A stretch of DNA of 64,000 nt from Dyadobacter sp. (GCF_017744695.1 NZ_JAGIAS010000007.1:248001-312000); one strand, 5' to 3'; shown: positions 50,584-60,332, counted from the first letter of the stretch. Notes: generated by a model from the sequence alone, not told the origin. A program made the numbers and translations.

Positions 50584-51156
50584 TCAGGCTGCTTCGATCG
50601 CATTCGAGATTTCCTCGAAAATAAAATCGATTTCACCTATTCCGTTGATAGCGACAAACTTACCTTGTTCCTGGTAGTAGTCGGCAACGGGTTTTGTCTT
50701 ACTGTTATATTCCTGAATGCGTTTCGCGATCAGCTCTTCGTTCTGGTCGTCGGGACGGCCGGAAGTTTTGCCACGATTCAAAAGACGGGCCAGCAACTCG
50801 TCGTCGTCTACCGACAACGCTACCATCACCGAAATGCCTTCGTTGTAGCTCGCCAGCAGGTTATCGAGCGCCTCGGCTTGCTTCACCGTTCTTGGGAAAC
50901 CGTCGAAGATGAAACCGGCCGCGCTGCGGTGTTCTTTCAGCTTGTTGTCGATCATCCCGATCACCACTTCGTCCGGCACCAGAATGCCCTTGTCCATCAG
51001 CGTTTTGGCTTGAAGCCCAAGTTCCGTTCCGGCTTGAATTTCCGAGCGCAGCAGATCTCCTGTCGAAAGGTGGATCAAATTGTACTTTGCAATTATTTTT
51101 TCACTTTGGGTACCTTTCCCGGCGCCCGGAGGGCCAAACAGTATAAGATTCAGCAT
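50584..51156 (-). CDS. adk: Adenylate kinase
   Basis: Interconverts ATP plus AMP and two ADP. The 190-residue product from the ATG at 51156 starts MLNLILFGPPGAGKGTQSEK, the P-loop. The AMP site is LIHLSTGDLLRSE and GFPRTVKQAEAL. The lid is short (RGKTSGRPDDQNEELIAKR) and has no zinc-binding cysteines. An upstream in-frame ATG at 51204 would add a long non-conserved leader and is rejected. obgE follows in the same operon. Confidence 0.95.
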   Translation of the reverse strand: MLNLILFGPPGAGKGTQSEKIIAKYNLIHLSTGDLLRSEIQAGTELGLQAKTLMDKGILVPDEVVIGMIDNKLKEHRSAAGFIFDGFPRTVKQAEALDNLLASYNEGISVMVALSVDDDELLARLLNRGKTSGRPDDQNEELIAKRIQEYNSKTKPVADYYQEQGKFVAINGIGEIDFIFEEISNAIEAA

Positions 51157-51201
51157 AGTTGCTTCAAAAATTGATGTCGCGGTAGATTGGTGAATAAGCG
51201 G

Positions 51202-51209
51202 CAAATTTA
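51202..51209 (-). promoter_or_regulatory. -7 box of the adk-obgE operon
   Basis: On the minus strand TAAATTTG fits TAnnTTTG, about 45 bp before the adk ATG at 51156. A TTTC at about 51232-51235, 22 bp upstream, is a weak -33 candidate. It also rules out an ATG at 51204. Confidence 0.5.
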
Positions 51210-51259
51210 CAACTCTTACTATGATGTCTGCGAAATTGTTGCATAATTTTTACAAGAAA

Positions 51260-51291
51260 AATCCCCTTTACCGTTTCCGACAAAGGGGATT
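51260..51291 (-). terminator. Terminator of the T9SS exported protein gene
   Basis: AATCCCCTTT (51260-51269) and AAAGGGGATT (51282-51291) form a perfect 10-bp stem with a 12-base loop. On the minus strand a T-rich stretch follows. Confidence 0.75.
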
Positions 51292-51314
51292 CGCTATCGT
51301 AAAAGTGGCCCCAT

Positions 51315-52154
51315 TCAGGGAATAACTACCCTTTTCACCGCTCCATCTTCATTCTGAACCACCGTTACGAACAGCGTTCCTTTTGTATTTTTCTTAAGTT
51401 CGATCTGGCCCACGTACTCGCCTTCGAACTCGTGGATCTCCTTTTTGCCCACTTCCTTGCCTTTCGTGTCGGTGACCGTTACCGTTACGTTACCTTTTTG
51501 CGGCACGCTGAAACGCAGGTTAAGCACATCGTCGGCTGGATTATTGGTATAGGCATTCAATGACCGGATGCTTGCTCCTTTGGCGTTGTCGGCGCTATCC
51601 CAGGCATAGTCAAAGCTTTTGCCGAAATTCTTGCCAAAATCCTCCATGTCGCGCATCATCATTTTGGCTTTGGGATGGAAGTTCTTGTCAATATTTTTCT
51701 GAATCGATTTCATGCTTTCGTTGAACTTCTCCGAATCCCAGTCGAGGTCATGCTTGAAATCGCCGTCCCAGTGAAACACCATCGGTTCGCGCGGATCGCG
51801 GTGGTCGACGATCACTTTTTTGCGTTTTTTAGCTGCTATCACGCCGTCGGCACCGTCATCCACGGTAATTGAAATGGTTTGTTTGCCCTTTTTATCGACA
51901 TTCAGAGAATCGAGGACTTTGTCGATGAATTTCTGCCGTTCTTCATCGGTTAGGGCGCCTACCTTGTAACTTTTCTCGATGTCGCGGGTTTTGCCGTTGT
52001 CGTCCTCCATTACCCGGATTCGAATGCTGGTCTTCTGGTCATCGTCATCCTTTTTAGGTTTTTTGTCGGACTGGGCCTGCGCAACGGATAGCAGCGCCGG
52101 TGCCGCTACGAGCAGCAGCGACCATGTCAGTTTTTGAATTGAAACAGTTTTCAT
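51315..52154 (-). CDS. T9SS-sorted exported protein of unknown function
   Basis: The product from the ATG at 52154 has about 279 residues (a second ATG lies two codons upstream). The signal peptide is KLTWSLLLVAAPALLSVAQAQ. The mature part is highly charged (SDKKPKKDDDDQKTSIRIRV; EDFGKNFGKSFDYAWDSADN). The C-terminus (PADDVLNLRFSVPQKGNVTV, KKNTKGTLFVTVVQNEDGAV) is a T9SS type A sorting domain, so it is exported across the outer membrane. It is divergent from the histidine kinase, and the divergent gap may hold shared control sites. Confidence 0.8.
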   Translation of the reverse strand: MKTVSIQKLTWSLLLVAAPALLSVAQAQSDKKPKKDDDDQKTSIRIRVMEDDNGKTRDIEKSYKVGALTDEERQKFIDKVLDSLNVDKKGKQTISITVDDGADGVIAAKKRKKVIVDHRDPREPMVFHWDGDFKHDLDWDSEKFNESMKSIQKNIDKNFHPKAKMMMRDMEDFGKNFGKSFDYAWDSADNAKGASIRSLNAYTNNPADDVLNLRFSVPQKGNVTVTVTDTKGKEVGKKEIHEFEGEYVGQIELKKNTKGTLFVTVVQNEDGAVKRVVIP

Positions 52155-52323
52155 AAGCATTTTTTGTTTTGAGTCTGAATGAATTGCAAAACCATGGCTA
52201 TGTTGCTTGGGGCGTTGTTAAATAATGTTAAAAACACCTTTGGCCGGGGGCGAAACATTAAATTTGTTCTTGGCAAAATGTCGGGCAAAGCACGGCCCGC
52301 GTTGCACATGGGAAGCGGAAATT

Positions 52324-54165
52324 ATGACCAAACGGAAAATACAAATTATCGTAGGGCTGATGTGTCTCGCATTGATCGGGCTCATCGGTTTTCAATGGTA
52401 CTGGATCAGGGAGGCGATCGCGATCAGAAACGACCAGTTCAACCAGAAGGTCTCGGAGTCGGTACAGCAGGTAGTGCACCGGCTGGAAAAGCAGGAAATG
52501 ATGTACCTCCTGCAACGGCGCATTGAAACCGAGCAGCAGAAAAGTAAGCTCGACCGCATTGCGCAGTTGCGCGACATGCCGATGAAGCGAATCCCCCCAG
52601 CGAAACCTAAAACACCTGTTCAGGAAGCGGTACCGCGAATCCAGCCCAGAATGGAGATCGCCATTGGTCCGAATGGCGAGGAAATACATTATCAGATCAT
52701 CACCGAAGCGGTTCCTACGGATGTACTAAGCCCGAATTTCAGGGTGATGGCGGATCATCAGCAACGCATCATGGAAGAGTTTTTCCAGGCCCAGCAGTAC
52801 GGCATGGCCGGGATCGACGAGTTTATACGCCGTCGGATGGACGATGAGCGCCGTCTGGGAAATGCGATGCGCGGCATGGCCGACCCGGAATTTCGCCGGA
52901 AGGGGGTGGATTTCCTGAAAAAGGATTCGGTTTCGCGGAATCTGGCGAACCGGAAAGTCGCATTGCCGGATAATGCAAAAGGCGGTAAGCAGAAGTCGCG
53001 GACGGTCCTTAGCTCCGGAGAGCCTGATCGTGCAGAGTTGCTCAAGGAGGTAATGAAGGATTTTGTTTATACGAAAAGGCCGATCGAACAACGTGTGAAT
53101 CGCTTTTTGCTGGATACCTTATTAAAAAAGCAGCTGATTCAGAATGGTGTTACGTTGCCGTATGAATTTGCCGTGAGAGGTGCCGTGCGGGGCCGGTCGG
53201 CGGACAGCCTCATTTTCTCGACCGTGAGCATGCGTACGGCTGAATGGGAGGAAAAATCGTATAAGGCGTCGCTATTCCCGAATGAGACGCTGACCGCGCA
53301 GAATGCATTGTATGTATATTTCCCGGACCAGCAGCGCTACATTCTCAGCAATATGGGCGTGATGTTCGGGGGCTCGGGCATTCTGATCATCGTAATCATG
53401 GCCTGTTTCTATCTGGCGGTTACGACTATTCTTCGTCAGAAAAAGCTTTCCGACATTAAGAATGATTTTATCAACAATATGACCCACGAGTTCAAAACGC
53501 CTATTTCTACCATCGCGTTGGCGGCGGAAATGGCGCAGGAGAATTCGGCTTCGTTGTTAGATAACCCCAAAGGCTCACGACTCGAACGCTACCTGGGCAT
53601 CATCCGCGAGGAAAATAAAAGGCTCGGCACGCACGTGGAGAAGGTTCTGCAGATGGCGCTGCTCGATAAAGGGCACGTCAAACTCAAAATCACGGAAACC
53701 AATATTCATGATCTCATCGGAGCGGCATTGAATGGCCAGAGCGTGCAGATCGAACAGAAAGAAGGTGAGGTGGATTTGCATTTTGATGCGGAGGAAGACG
53801 TAGTGGCGGCGGATGAGGTACATATCTCCAACATTTTGAACAACCTCATCGACAATGCAATTAAATACTCGCCCGAAAAGCTGTATTTGAATATCAGTAC
53901 CAAAAATGAAAACGGCGGTATTGCGATCTCCATTGCCGACAGGGGAATAGGCATGAGCCGTGAGCAGCAGCAGCGTGTTTTCGATACTTTCTACCGCGTG
54001 CCTACCGGTAATGTGCATGACGTGAAAGGCTTCGGGCTCGGATTGAGTTATGTCAAAAAGATGGTCGAAGCGCATGATGGTACCGTCCGGTTGCTAAGCA
54101 AACCGGGTGAAGGAAGCACATTTACGATCTGGCTGCCAGTCCGCAAAGAGGAGCAAATAGTTTAG
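52324..54165 (+). CDS. Sensor histidine kinase without a neighbouring response regulator
   Basis: The 613-residue product from the ATG at 52324 begins with a membrane helix (IIVGLMCLALIGLIGFQWYW). A periplasmic sensor region of about 320 residues rich in charged helices follows, then a second helix (GSGILIIVIMACFYLAVTTI). The kinase core has the H-box NNMTHEFKTPISTIALAAEM, the N-box LNNLIDNAIKYSPE, G1 IADRGIGMSREQ and G2 GFGLGLSYVKKMVEAH. The sensor region has no named family. No response regulator lies next to it, since valS starts 78 bp later, so it is orphan in this window. Confidence 0.88.
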   Translation: MTKRKIQIIVGLMCLALIGLIGFQWYWIREAIAIRNDQFNQKVSESVQQVVHRLEKQEMMYLLQRRIETEQQKSKLDRIAQLRDMPMKRIPPAKPKTPVQEAVPRIQPRMEIAIGPNGEEIHYQIITEAVPTDVLSPNFRVMADHQQRIMEEFFQAQQYGMAGIDEFIRRRMDDERRLGNAMRGMADPEFRRKGVDFLKKDSVSRNLANRKVALPDNAKGGKQKSRTVLSSGEPDRAELLKEVMKDFVYTKRPIEQRVNRFLLDTLLKKQLIQNGVTLPYEFAVRGAVRGRSADSLIFSTVSMRTAEWEEKSYKASLFPNETLTAQNALYVYFPDQQRYILSNMGVMFGGSGILIIVIMACFYLAVTTILRQKKLSDIKNDFINNMTHEFKTPISTIALAAEMAQENSASLLDNPKGSRLERYLGIIREENKRLGTHVEKVLQMALLDKGHVKLKITETNIHDLIGAALNGQSVQIEQKEGEVDLHFDAEEDVVAADEVHISNILNNLIDNAIKYSPEKLYLNISTKNENGGIAISIADRGIGMSREQQQRVFDTFYRVPTGNVHDVKGFGLGLSYVKKMVEAHDGTVRLLSKPGEGSTFTIWLPVRKEEQIV

Positions 54166-54243
54166 AAATATCGCCCGTAACCGCTAACTTGCCGTCTTTT
54201 TAAGATGACTAACCGACAGTTACGGTAAATTTCTGAACACGCA

Positions 54244-56886
54244 ATGATTTCCAAAACTTATGCCCCTCAGGAGATAGAGGATAAATGGTACTCCTACTGG
54301 ATCGAGAACAAGTTCTTTCAGTCGAAACCCAATCCCGATAAAGAACCTTACACCATCGTGATCCCGCCGCCGAACGTCACCGGCGTGCTGCACATGGGGC
54401 ATATGCTCAATAATACTATCCAGGACATTCTGGTCCGTAAGGCACGAATGGAAGGGAAAGAGGCTTGCTGGGTACCCGGTACCGACCACGCTTCCATTGC
54501 CACCGAGGCCAAAGTTGTGGCGATGCTCAAAGAGCGCGGTATCAACAAGCGTGACCTTACCCGGGACGAATTCCTCGAATATTGCTGGGAATGGACCCAC
54601 AAATACGGCGGCATTATCCTGAAACAACTCCGCAAACTCGGCGCTTCCTGCGACTGGGACCGCACGCGCTTCACCATGGAGCCGGATTTGTACGATTCGG
54701 TGATCGATGTTTTTATCGACCTCTATAATAAAGGGGAAATTTACCGTGGCCACCGCATGGTGAACTGGGACCCTCAGGCGCGTACGACCGTGTCCGACGA
54801 GGAAGTGATCATGAAAGAGGTGAATCAGAAGTTGGTTTACCTGCGCTATCCGCTCGAAGGGGAGAATGGAGGAGGGAGTATGGAGGAAGGGGTGGTGATC
54901 GCTACTACGCGGCCGGAAACGATTATGGCGGATGTGGCGATTTGTGTGAACCCTGCGGATGAGCGTTACCAGCATTTGATTGGTAAAAAAGTATTGATTC
55001 CGTTGATCAACCGGGCCATTCCGATTATCGCGGATGATTATGTGGAAATGGAGTTCGGAACAGGTTGTTTGAAAGTGACGCCTGCGCACGACACGAATGA
55101 CTACGAACTTGGAAAACGCCATAACCTGCCTATCATCGATCTTTTGAATGAGGATGGTACTTTGAATGAAAAGGCGCAGATCCTGGTAGGCGAGGACCGT
55201 TTCATTGCCCGCAAGAAGATTATCAAGTTGCTCGAAGAGTCGGGTAACCTGGTGAAAGTGGAAGAGTACCGGTCGAACGTAGGGCATTCGGAGCGTACGG
55301 ATTCGGTGATCGAGCCGCGGCTTTCGGAACAGTGGTTCCTGAAAATGGAAAAGATCAGCAAGCCGGCATTTGAGAATGTAATGAATGACACGGTTCAACT
55401 GATTCCCGCGAAATTCAAGAATACTTACCGCCACTGGATGGAGAATGTCCGCGACTGGAACATCAGCCGCCAGCTTTGGTGGGGGCATCGCATTCCGGCT
55501 TATTACCTGAACGACGGTACAATGATCGTCGCGAAGTCGAAGCGCGAGGCATTGCGTAAGGCGCAGCACGAGTATCAGCTTTTTGCATTGACCGAAGAGG
55601 ATATCAAGCAGGATGAGGATGTACTGGATACCTGGTTCTCATCATGGCTGTGGCCGATCTCTGTTTTCAATGGTATTAAAGAACCGGAGAATGAGGAGGT
55701 GAATTACTACTATCCGACCAATGACCTGGTGACTGCCCCTGAAATCCTGTTCTTCTGGGTGGCACGGATGATCATTGCGGGTTATGAATACCGCGGCCAG
55801 TATCCGTTCAAGAATGTGTACCTGACGGGTATTGTTCGTGACAAGCAGGGCCGCAAGATGTCGAAATCGCTGGGTAATTCACCCGATCCGATCGACCTGA
55901 TCGATAAATACGGGGCGGACAGTATTCGTACCGGTATGCTTTTCAGCTCGCAGGCGGGCAACGATTTGCCTTACGACGAGAAACTGATCGAACAGGGCCG
56001 GAATTTCGGGAATAAGATCTGGAATGCATTCCGTCTCGTGAAAGGCTGGACTGTGGACAGCGAGCTTCCGGTTCCGGATGGTTCGAAACAGGCGGTACAA
56101 TGGTTTGAAAGTAAACTGAACCAGACTTTGGCCGAAGTGCAGGATCACTTCTCGAAATTTCGCATTTCAGACGCACTGGGGTCGATTTACAAACTGATCT
56201 GGGATGATTTCTGCGCGCAATACCTTGAAATGATCAAACCGGGCTTCGAGCAGCCGATCGACCTCTCGACTTACGATTCGACCCTCGATTTCTTCGATCG
56301 CCTGATGCGTTTGCTGCATCCGTTCATGCCGTTTATTTCGGAAGAGATTTGGCAGAACATTATTGAAAGAGGTGAAAAGGAGTCCATCTGCGTGGCGCAT
56401 TTCCCACAAGCGGCTGAGTTCGATCAGGCGTTGCTGAATGACTTTGATATATTGTTTGAACTCGTTTCGTCGATCCGTAACCTACGGAATTCGAAAGGTA
56501 TTAGTCCTAAAACGGCATTGCCACTGGCGATTCGCACCGATTCAGCGGAGCGCTACAATGCATTGACACCGCTGATCGAGAAGCTCGCGAATGTAGAAGG
56601 CATTAGTTATGTGTCGGGCGAAGCTGAAGGTACTTCGTTCCGTGTGAAGTCGGATGAATTCTTTGTGAACCTGGCCGACGAACTGGATGTCGAGGCGGAA
56701 CGCGAGAATTTGCTACGCGAATTGGAATATACCAAAGGCTTCCTCGAATCGGTGATGAAAAAGCTATCGAACGAACGCTTCGTGGCGAATGCGAAAGGCG
56801 ATATCGTCGAAAAGGAAAGAGCCAAGCAGGCTGATGCCGAAGCGAAGATCGCGACATTGACAGAAGCATTGGGAAGGCTCAAATAA
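54244..56886 (+). CDS. valS: Valyl-tRNA synthetase
   Basis: An 880-residue class I synthetase with an editing domain. HIGH-type motif: PPPNVTGVLHMGHM near residue 40. KMSKS motif: GRKMSKSLGNSPDPIDLI. The zinc-poor Rossmann core, CP1 editing domain (VIATTRPETIMADVAICVNP) and C-terminal coiled-coil arm (KERAKQADAEAKIATLTEAL) are all present. The reading frame is complete and the length is normal. It follows the histidine kinase by 78 bp and ends in a terminator. Confidence 0.97.
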   Translation: MISKTYAPQEIEDKWYSYWIENKFFQSKPNPDKEPYTIVIPPPNVTGVLHMGHMLNNTIQDILVRKARMEGKEACWVPGTDHASIATEAKVVAMLKERGINKRDLTRDEFLEYCWEWTHKYGGIILKQLRKLGASCDWDRTRFTMEPDLYDSVIDVFIDLYNKGEIYRGHRMVNWDPQARTTVSDEEVIMKEVNQKLVYLRYPLEGENGGGSMEEGVVIATTRPETIMADVAICVNPADERYQHLIGKKVLIPLINRAIPIIADDYVEMEFGTGCLKVTPAHDTNDYELGKRHNLPIIDLLNEDGTLNEKAQILVGEDRFIARKKIIKLLEESGNLVKVEEYRSNVGHSERTDSVIEPRLSEQWFLKMEKISKPAFENVMNDTVQLIPAKFKNTYRHWMENVRDWNISRQLWWGHRIPAYYLNDGTMIVAKSKREALRKAQHEYQLFALTEEDIKQDEDVLDTWFSSWLWPISVFNGIKEPENEEVNYYYPTNDLVTAPEILFFWVARMIIAGYEYRGQYPFKNVYLTGIVRDKQGRKMSKSLGNSPDPIDLIDKYGADSIRTGMLFSSQAGNDLPYDEKLIEQGRNFGNKIWNAFRLVKGWTVDSELPVPDGSKQAVQWFESKLNQTLAEVQDHFSKFRISDALGSIYKLIWDDFCAQYLEMIKPGFEQPIDLSTYDSTLDFFDRLMRLLHPFMPFISEEIWQNIIERGEKESICVAHFPQAAEFDQALLNDFDILFELVSSIRNLRNSKGISPKTALPLAIRTDSAERYNALTPLIEKLANVEGISYVSGEAEGTSFRVKSDEFFVNLADELDVEAERENLLRELEYTKGFLESVMKKLSNERFVANAKGDIVEKERAKQADAEAKIATLTEALGRLK

Positions 56887-56911
56887 ACGTCAGAAATACA
56901 ACTCTTAATGT

Positions 56912-56944
56912 AAAGCACAGGGCATTAGCGCCTTGTGCTTTTTT
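56912..56944 (+). terminator. Terminator of valS
   Basis: AAAGCACAGGG pairs imperfectly with CCTTGTGCTTTT (eight clear pairs plus a bulge), followed by TTTTTT near 56939-56944. Confidence 0.6.
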
Positions 56945-57091
56945 AGTATGTATGAATACTTTTTTATGTCGGCATGACATTTAAAAAGTGCAACGTGACG
57001 ACCGCGTAAATGGCTCACCCTTAGGATTAATCGATGAATTTATGGAGATAAAATTATATTCATTTTTAAAAAATTTTATTAGTTCAAACTG

Positions 57092-57124
57092 TTTGGAAAT
57101 AGGAAAAATCCGGGCGTAAATTTC
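57092..57124 (+). promoter_or_regulatory. fbp promoter
   Basis: TTTG at 57092-57095 and TAAATTTC at 57117-57124, 21 bp apart. The -7 box has C instead of the last G. The 5' leader would be about 25 nt. Confidence 0.45.
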
Positions 57125-57152
57125 CCACCAATCTCATGTAATTCAATCGACT

Positions 57153-58148
57153 ATGGCGACGAAAACAGTACAGGACCTGGTGGTGCCGGTGGGTGTCACC
57201 CTCGACCGGTTTATCATGCACAGCCAAAGCGCATTCCCGTATGCGACGGGCGAGTTGTCGCAGCTACTTCGCGACATCGCGCTCGCGGGGAAGATCATCA
57301 ACCGGGAAATCAATCGCGCCGGGCTGATCGACATTGCCGGCGGCAACGGAACAGAAAATGTGCAGGGTGAAAACCAACAGAAACTTGATATCGTTGCCAA
57401 CGTACGTTTCATACGCGCATTGAAAAATGGGGGAGAAGTTTGCGCGATCCTTTCCGAAGAGGAGGAGGACATTATCCACACCGGCAACAACCACGGCAAG
57501 TACGTCGTAGCCATGGACCCGCTCGATGGTTCCTCCAACATCGATGTGAATGTTTCCATCGGCTCCATTTTCTCCATTTACAGAAGGGTGACACCGATCA
57601 ACGGTCCGGCTTCGATGGAAGATTTTTTGCAAGGCGGCCGCAAGCAGATTGCAGCAGGTTACATTCTTTATGGCTCTTCGACCATGCTTGTTTACTCAAC
57701 AGGGGATGGCGTGAATGGTTTTACATTCGATCAGTCATTAGGGGAGTTTATTTTATCCCATAAAAATATTGGTACGCCTGCCGAAGGAACGATTTATTCC
57801 GTCAACGAGGGACATTACCATAGTTACCCGTCATTTGTGCAGCAATATGTGGCACAATGCAAGTCGAGAAATTTTAGCGCCCGGTACATCGGCTCGCTGG
57901 TAGGCGATTTCCATCGGAATATGCTGAAAGGCGGCATTTACCTTTATCCTTCCACCAAAAAAGACCCGAAAGGTAAGCTGCGTCTGCTTTACGAATGCTA
58001 TCCGCTGGCTTTCATCGCCGAAAAGTCGGGCGGGAAAGCAAGTGACGGTTTTGGGAGCATTCTGGATATTGTACCGAAATCCTTCCACCAACGTTCTCCA
58101 CTTTATATAGGTTCTTCCGGGCTTGTCGAAGACGTTGTGAAAGGCTGA
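57153..58148 (+). CDS. fbp: Fructose-1,6-bisphosphatase, class I
   Basis: Gluconeogenic enzyme of 331 residues. The metal-binding and catalytic block VVAMDPLDGSSNIDVN is complete, and ILSEEEEDIIH precedes it. Further conserved blocks are IGSIFSIYRR and GKLRLLYECYPLAFIAEKSGGKASDG near the C-terminus. Its promoter is a -33/-7 pair. A DEAD-box helicase gene follows 37 bp later behind its own -7 box. Confidence 0.95.
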   Translation: MATKTVQDLVVPVGVTLDRFIMHSQSAFPYATGELSQLLRDIALAGKIINREINRAGLIDIAGGNGTENVQGENQQKLDIVANVRFIRALKNGGEVCAILSEEEEDIIHTGNNHGKYVVAMDPLDGSSNIDVNVSIGSIFSIYRRVTPINGPASMEDFLQGGRKQIAAGYILYGSSTMLVYSTGDGVNGFTFDQSLGEFILSHKNIGTPAEGTIYSVNEGHYHSYPSFVQQYVAQCKSRNFSARYIGSLVGDFHRNMLKGGIYLYPSTKKDPKGKLRLLYECYPLAFIAEKSGGKASDGFGSILDIVPKSFHQRSPLYIGSSGLVEDVVKG

Positions 58149-58173
58149 TAACCGGCTACCGTTTTAGTTTTCG

Positions 58174-58181
58174 TACCTTTG
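58174..58181 (+). promoter_or_regulatory. DEAD-box helicase -7 box, leaderless geometry
   Basis: TACCTTTG fits TAnnTTTG. Only four bases (CCGA) separate it from the ATG at 58186, so the mRNA would start at or near the A of the start codon. This matches the recJ arrangement (TATCTTTG, CCGT, ATG). Confidence 0.5.
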
Positions 58182-58185
58182 CCGA

Positions 58186-59523
58186 ATGCAAGAGACGCAA
58201 AACTCATTCGAGCAGTTTAAGCTCAACCGGCAATTGCTCAACGCGATTGAAGAAGCAGGTTATACCGAACCAACCCCCATTCAGGAACAGGCGATACCCG
58301 TGGCGCTGGCCGGACAGGACATTCTGGGCATCGCCCAAACGGGCACCGGCAAGACCGCCGCTTATACATTACCCTTGTTAATGCACATCAAATATGCCCA
58401 GGGACAACACCCCCGGGCATTGATTTTAGCACCCACGCGCGAGCTCGCGATGCAAATCTCCGAGGCTATCACGCAGCTGGGCAAGTATACCGATATCCGT
58501 ACCGTGGTGCTCTACGGTGGTGTAGGCCCGAAAACACAGATTGAAGCATTGCGAAAGGGTGTCGACATTATCGTGGCGACGCCGGGCCGGTTCATGGATT
58601 TGTATTTCCAGGAAGAGATCGTTGTAAAGCATTTGAATGTAATGGTGCTCGATGAAGCAGATAAAATGATGGATATGGGTTTTATGCCCCAAATCCGCAA
58701 ATTGCTCGAAGTAATCCCGCGCAAAAGGCAAAACATGCTTTTCTCGGCGACATTCTCCGGTAAGGTCGAAAACCTTTCTTACGAATTCCTGGAATTCCCG
58801 ACGCGGATCGAAGTCACCCCGCAGGCTACCGCTGCGGAAATGGTGACGCAGGTACTTTATGAGGTGCCGAATTTCCGTACGAAAATCAATCTGCTCTCCT
58901 ATTTATTGGAAGACAAGGAAGCCTTCACACGCGTGCTCGTATTCACGCGTAGCCGCGAGGTGGCCGGGCTTGTGCATCAAAATTTGTTGAACCGGGTAGT
59001 CACCGAGTCGGAGCTTCGCGTAATCCATGCAAATAAGGGACAGAATACGCGGATCAATGCGATGGAGGCGTTCAGGGAAGGGAATATCAGGGTAATGGTA
59101 GCGACCGACGTGGTGGCGCGCGGCATCGATATTACGGAGGTAAGCCATGTGGTCAATTTCGATGTGCCGCTGATTTATGAAGATTATGTGCACCGTATCG
59201 GGCGGACCGGCCGGGCCAATACTGTCGGCAATGCGATCACATTTATGACCATCGCGGACGAGTATCATATCCGTAAAATAGAAGCGATGATTCGCATGGA
59301 AATTCCGCGAGCGGAGTTTCCGGATGATGTCTACATGGCCGAAACGCCCTTCCAGGAACGGCAGGATATGCTCCGCGAGATTGATAACCAGCGTCGTAAG
59401 GAAGATCCTACATTCAAAGGGGCATTTCATGAGAAAAAGCACAGCTATCCGCCGGCCAAGAAAGGGACCGGGAATACCAGTAAGGGACGCAGGGGAGCGG
59501 GCGGAAGAAGTAAACGCCGGTAA
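58186..59523 (+). CDS. DEAD/DEAH-box RNA helicase, RhlE-like
   Basis: A 445-residue ATP-dependent RNA helicase. Motifs in order: Q motif (FEQFKLNRQLLNAIEEAGY then PTPIQEQAI), Walker A AQTGTGKTAAY, motif Ia PTRELAMQ, motif II VLDEADKMMD, motif III FSATFSGK, motif V ATDVVARGIDI and motif VI HRIGRTGR. The C-terminal tail is basic (GNTSKGRRGAGGRSKRR), as in RhlE/CsdA-like proteins that bind structured RNA. The start ATG lies four bases after a -7 box, so the mRNA may be leaderless. Confidence 0.92.
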   Translation: MQETQNSFEQFKLNRQLLNAIEEAGYTEPTPIQEQAIPVALAGQDILGIAQTGTGKTAAYTLPLLMHIKYAQGQHPRALILAPTRELAMQISEAITQLGKYTDIRTVVLYGGVGPKTQIEALRKGVDIIVATPGRFMDLYFQEEIVVKHLNVMVLDEADKMMDMGFMPQIRKLLEVIPRKRQNMLFSATFSGKVENLSYEFLEFPTRIEVTPQATAAEMVTQVLYEVPNFRTKINLLSYLLEDKEAFTRVLVFTRSREVAGLVHQNLLNRVVTESELRVIHANKGQNTRINAMEAFREGNIRVMVATDVVARGIDITEVSHVVNFDVPLIYEDYVHRIGRTGRANTVGNAITFMTIADEYHIRKIEAMIRMEIPRAEFPDDVYMAETPFQERQDMLREIDNQRRKEDPTFKGAFHEKKHSYPPAKKGTGNTSKGRRGAGGRSKRR

Positions 59524-59591
59524 TGCAATACAATTCCAATAAAACCGTTTAACTTGGACAATAGAAACCTGTTCTTCTATTAAAGTCAATT

Positions 59592-60332
59592 ATGAAAGAG
59601 TCTGTTGTAATTTGGCTTGCCCTCTTGATTCCTGTGCTGAGCTTTGCTCAAAACACGCATCTGGCAAGCGCGGGTCCAAGCACAGATACAAACGTAGCCC
59701 CCAAAAAGCCCCTTGATTTAAAGGAAAGGCGTATTATCCCGCTCTTCGGGGAAGTGAGTAAGACATCGGAGCAGATTGATGAAGAGATCAAATTCCTGAG
59801 TGAATGTGACAAATCATTTTCGAGCCGCACGGAAGCCAGCAGTTTTTTTGCGACGCGTGCCTGGGAATATTTGCAGGAAGGTTCTCTGGACACGGCCTGC
59901 TACCGTTTCAATCTCGCCCAACTGTTGAACGACAAGAATGTGGAGGCCTACTGGGGGCTCGGGGTTGTATCGTACCAGCGCGAAAACTGGGTGGATGCCA
60001 AAAGAATGCTGAGTAAGGGCGTAAGCCTACAAGCGGACAATGTACCGCTGCTGGTGGATTTATCGACGGTTGAACTCAAACTGTATGCGATCACCAGCCG
60101 GAAAGAGGAGTTGGACGAGGCGGGTGAATTATTGAAACACGCGGTTTCTATTGATTCCAGTTATGCGCTTGGTCAGTACAATCTAGCATTGCTGCATTAT
60201 AATCTCAACGAGCTTGACAAGTCGTGGGAGCATTTGCATAAGGGCCGGACACTGGATTTCAGCCAACTGAACCTCGACTTTGTTGAACTTTTAAAAGCCA
60301 AGATGCCTGATCCGCAAGGATTTTTTAAATAA
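59592..60332 (+). CDS. Exported TPR-containing protein
   Basis: A 246-residue protein with a signal peptide (VVIWLALLIPVLSFAQ). TPR-like helices cover the middle and end: VEAYWGLGVVSYQRENWVDA, NVPLLVDLSTVELKLYAITS, YALGQYNLALLHYNLNELDK. The N-terminal region has an acidic-basic linker (DLKERRIIPLFGEVSKTSEQ). It is probably periplasmic. It is single, with a strong terminator after the stop. It is distinct from the TPR protein at 18835. Confidence 0.75.
   Translation: MKESVVIWLALLIPVLSFAQNTHLASAGPSTDTNVAPKKPLDLKERRIIPLFGEVSKTSEQIDEEIKFLSECDKSFSSRTEASSFFATRAWEYLQEGSLDTACYRFNLAQLLNDKNVEAYWGLGVVSYQRENWVDAKRMLSKGVSLQADNVPLLVDLSTVELKLYAITSRKEELDEAGELLKHAVSIDSSYALGQYNLALLHYNLNELDKSWEHLHKGRTLDFSQLNLDFVELLKAKMPDPQGFFK

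Noticed and set aside
54220..55569. Long open frame (about 449 codons) on the minus strand opposite valS
   Set aside because: It mirrors the codons of valS, whose motifs and complete length are certain. The antisense product has no recognisable domain.
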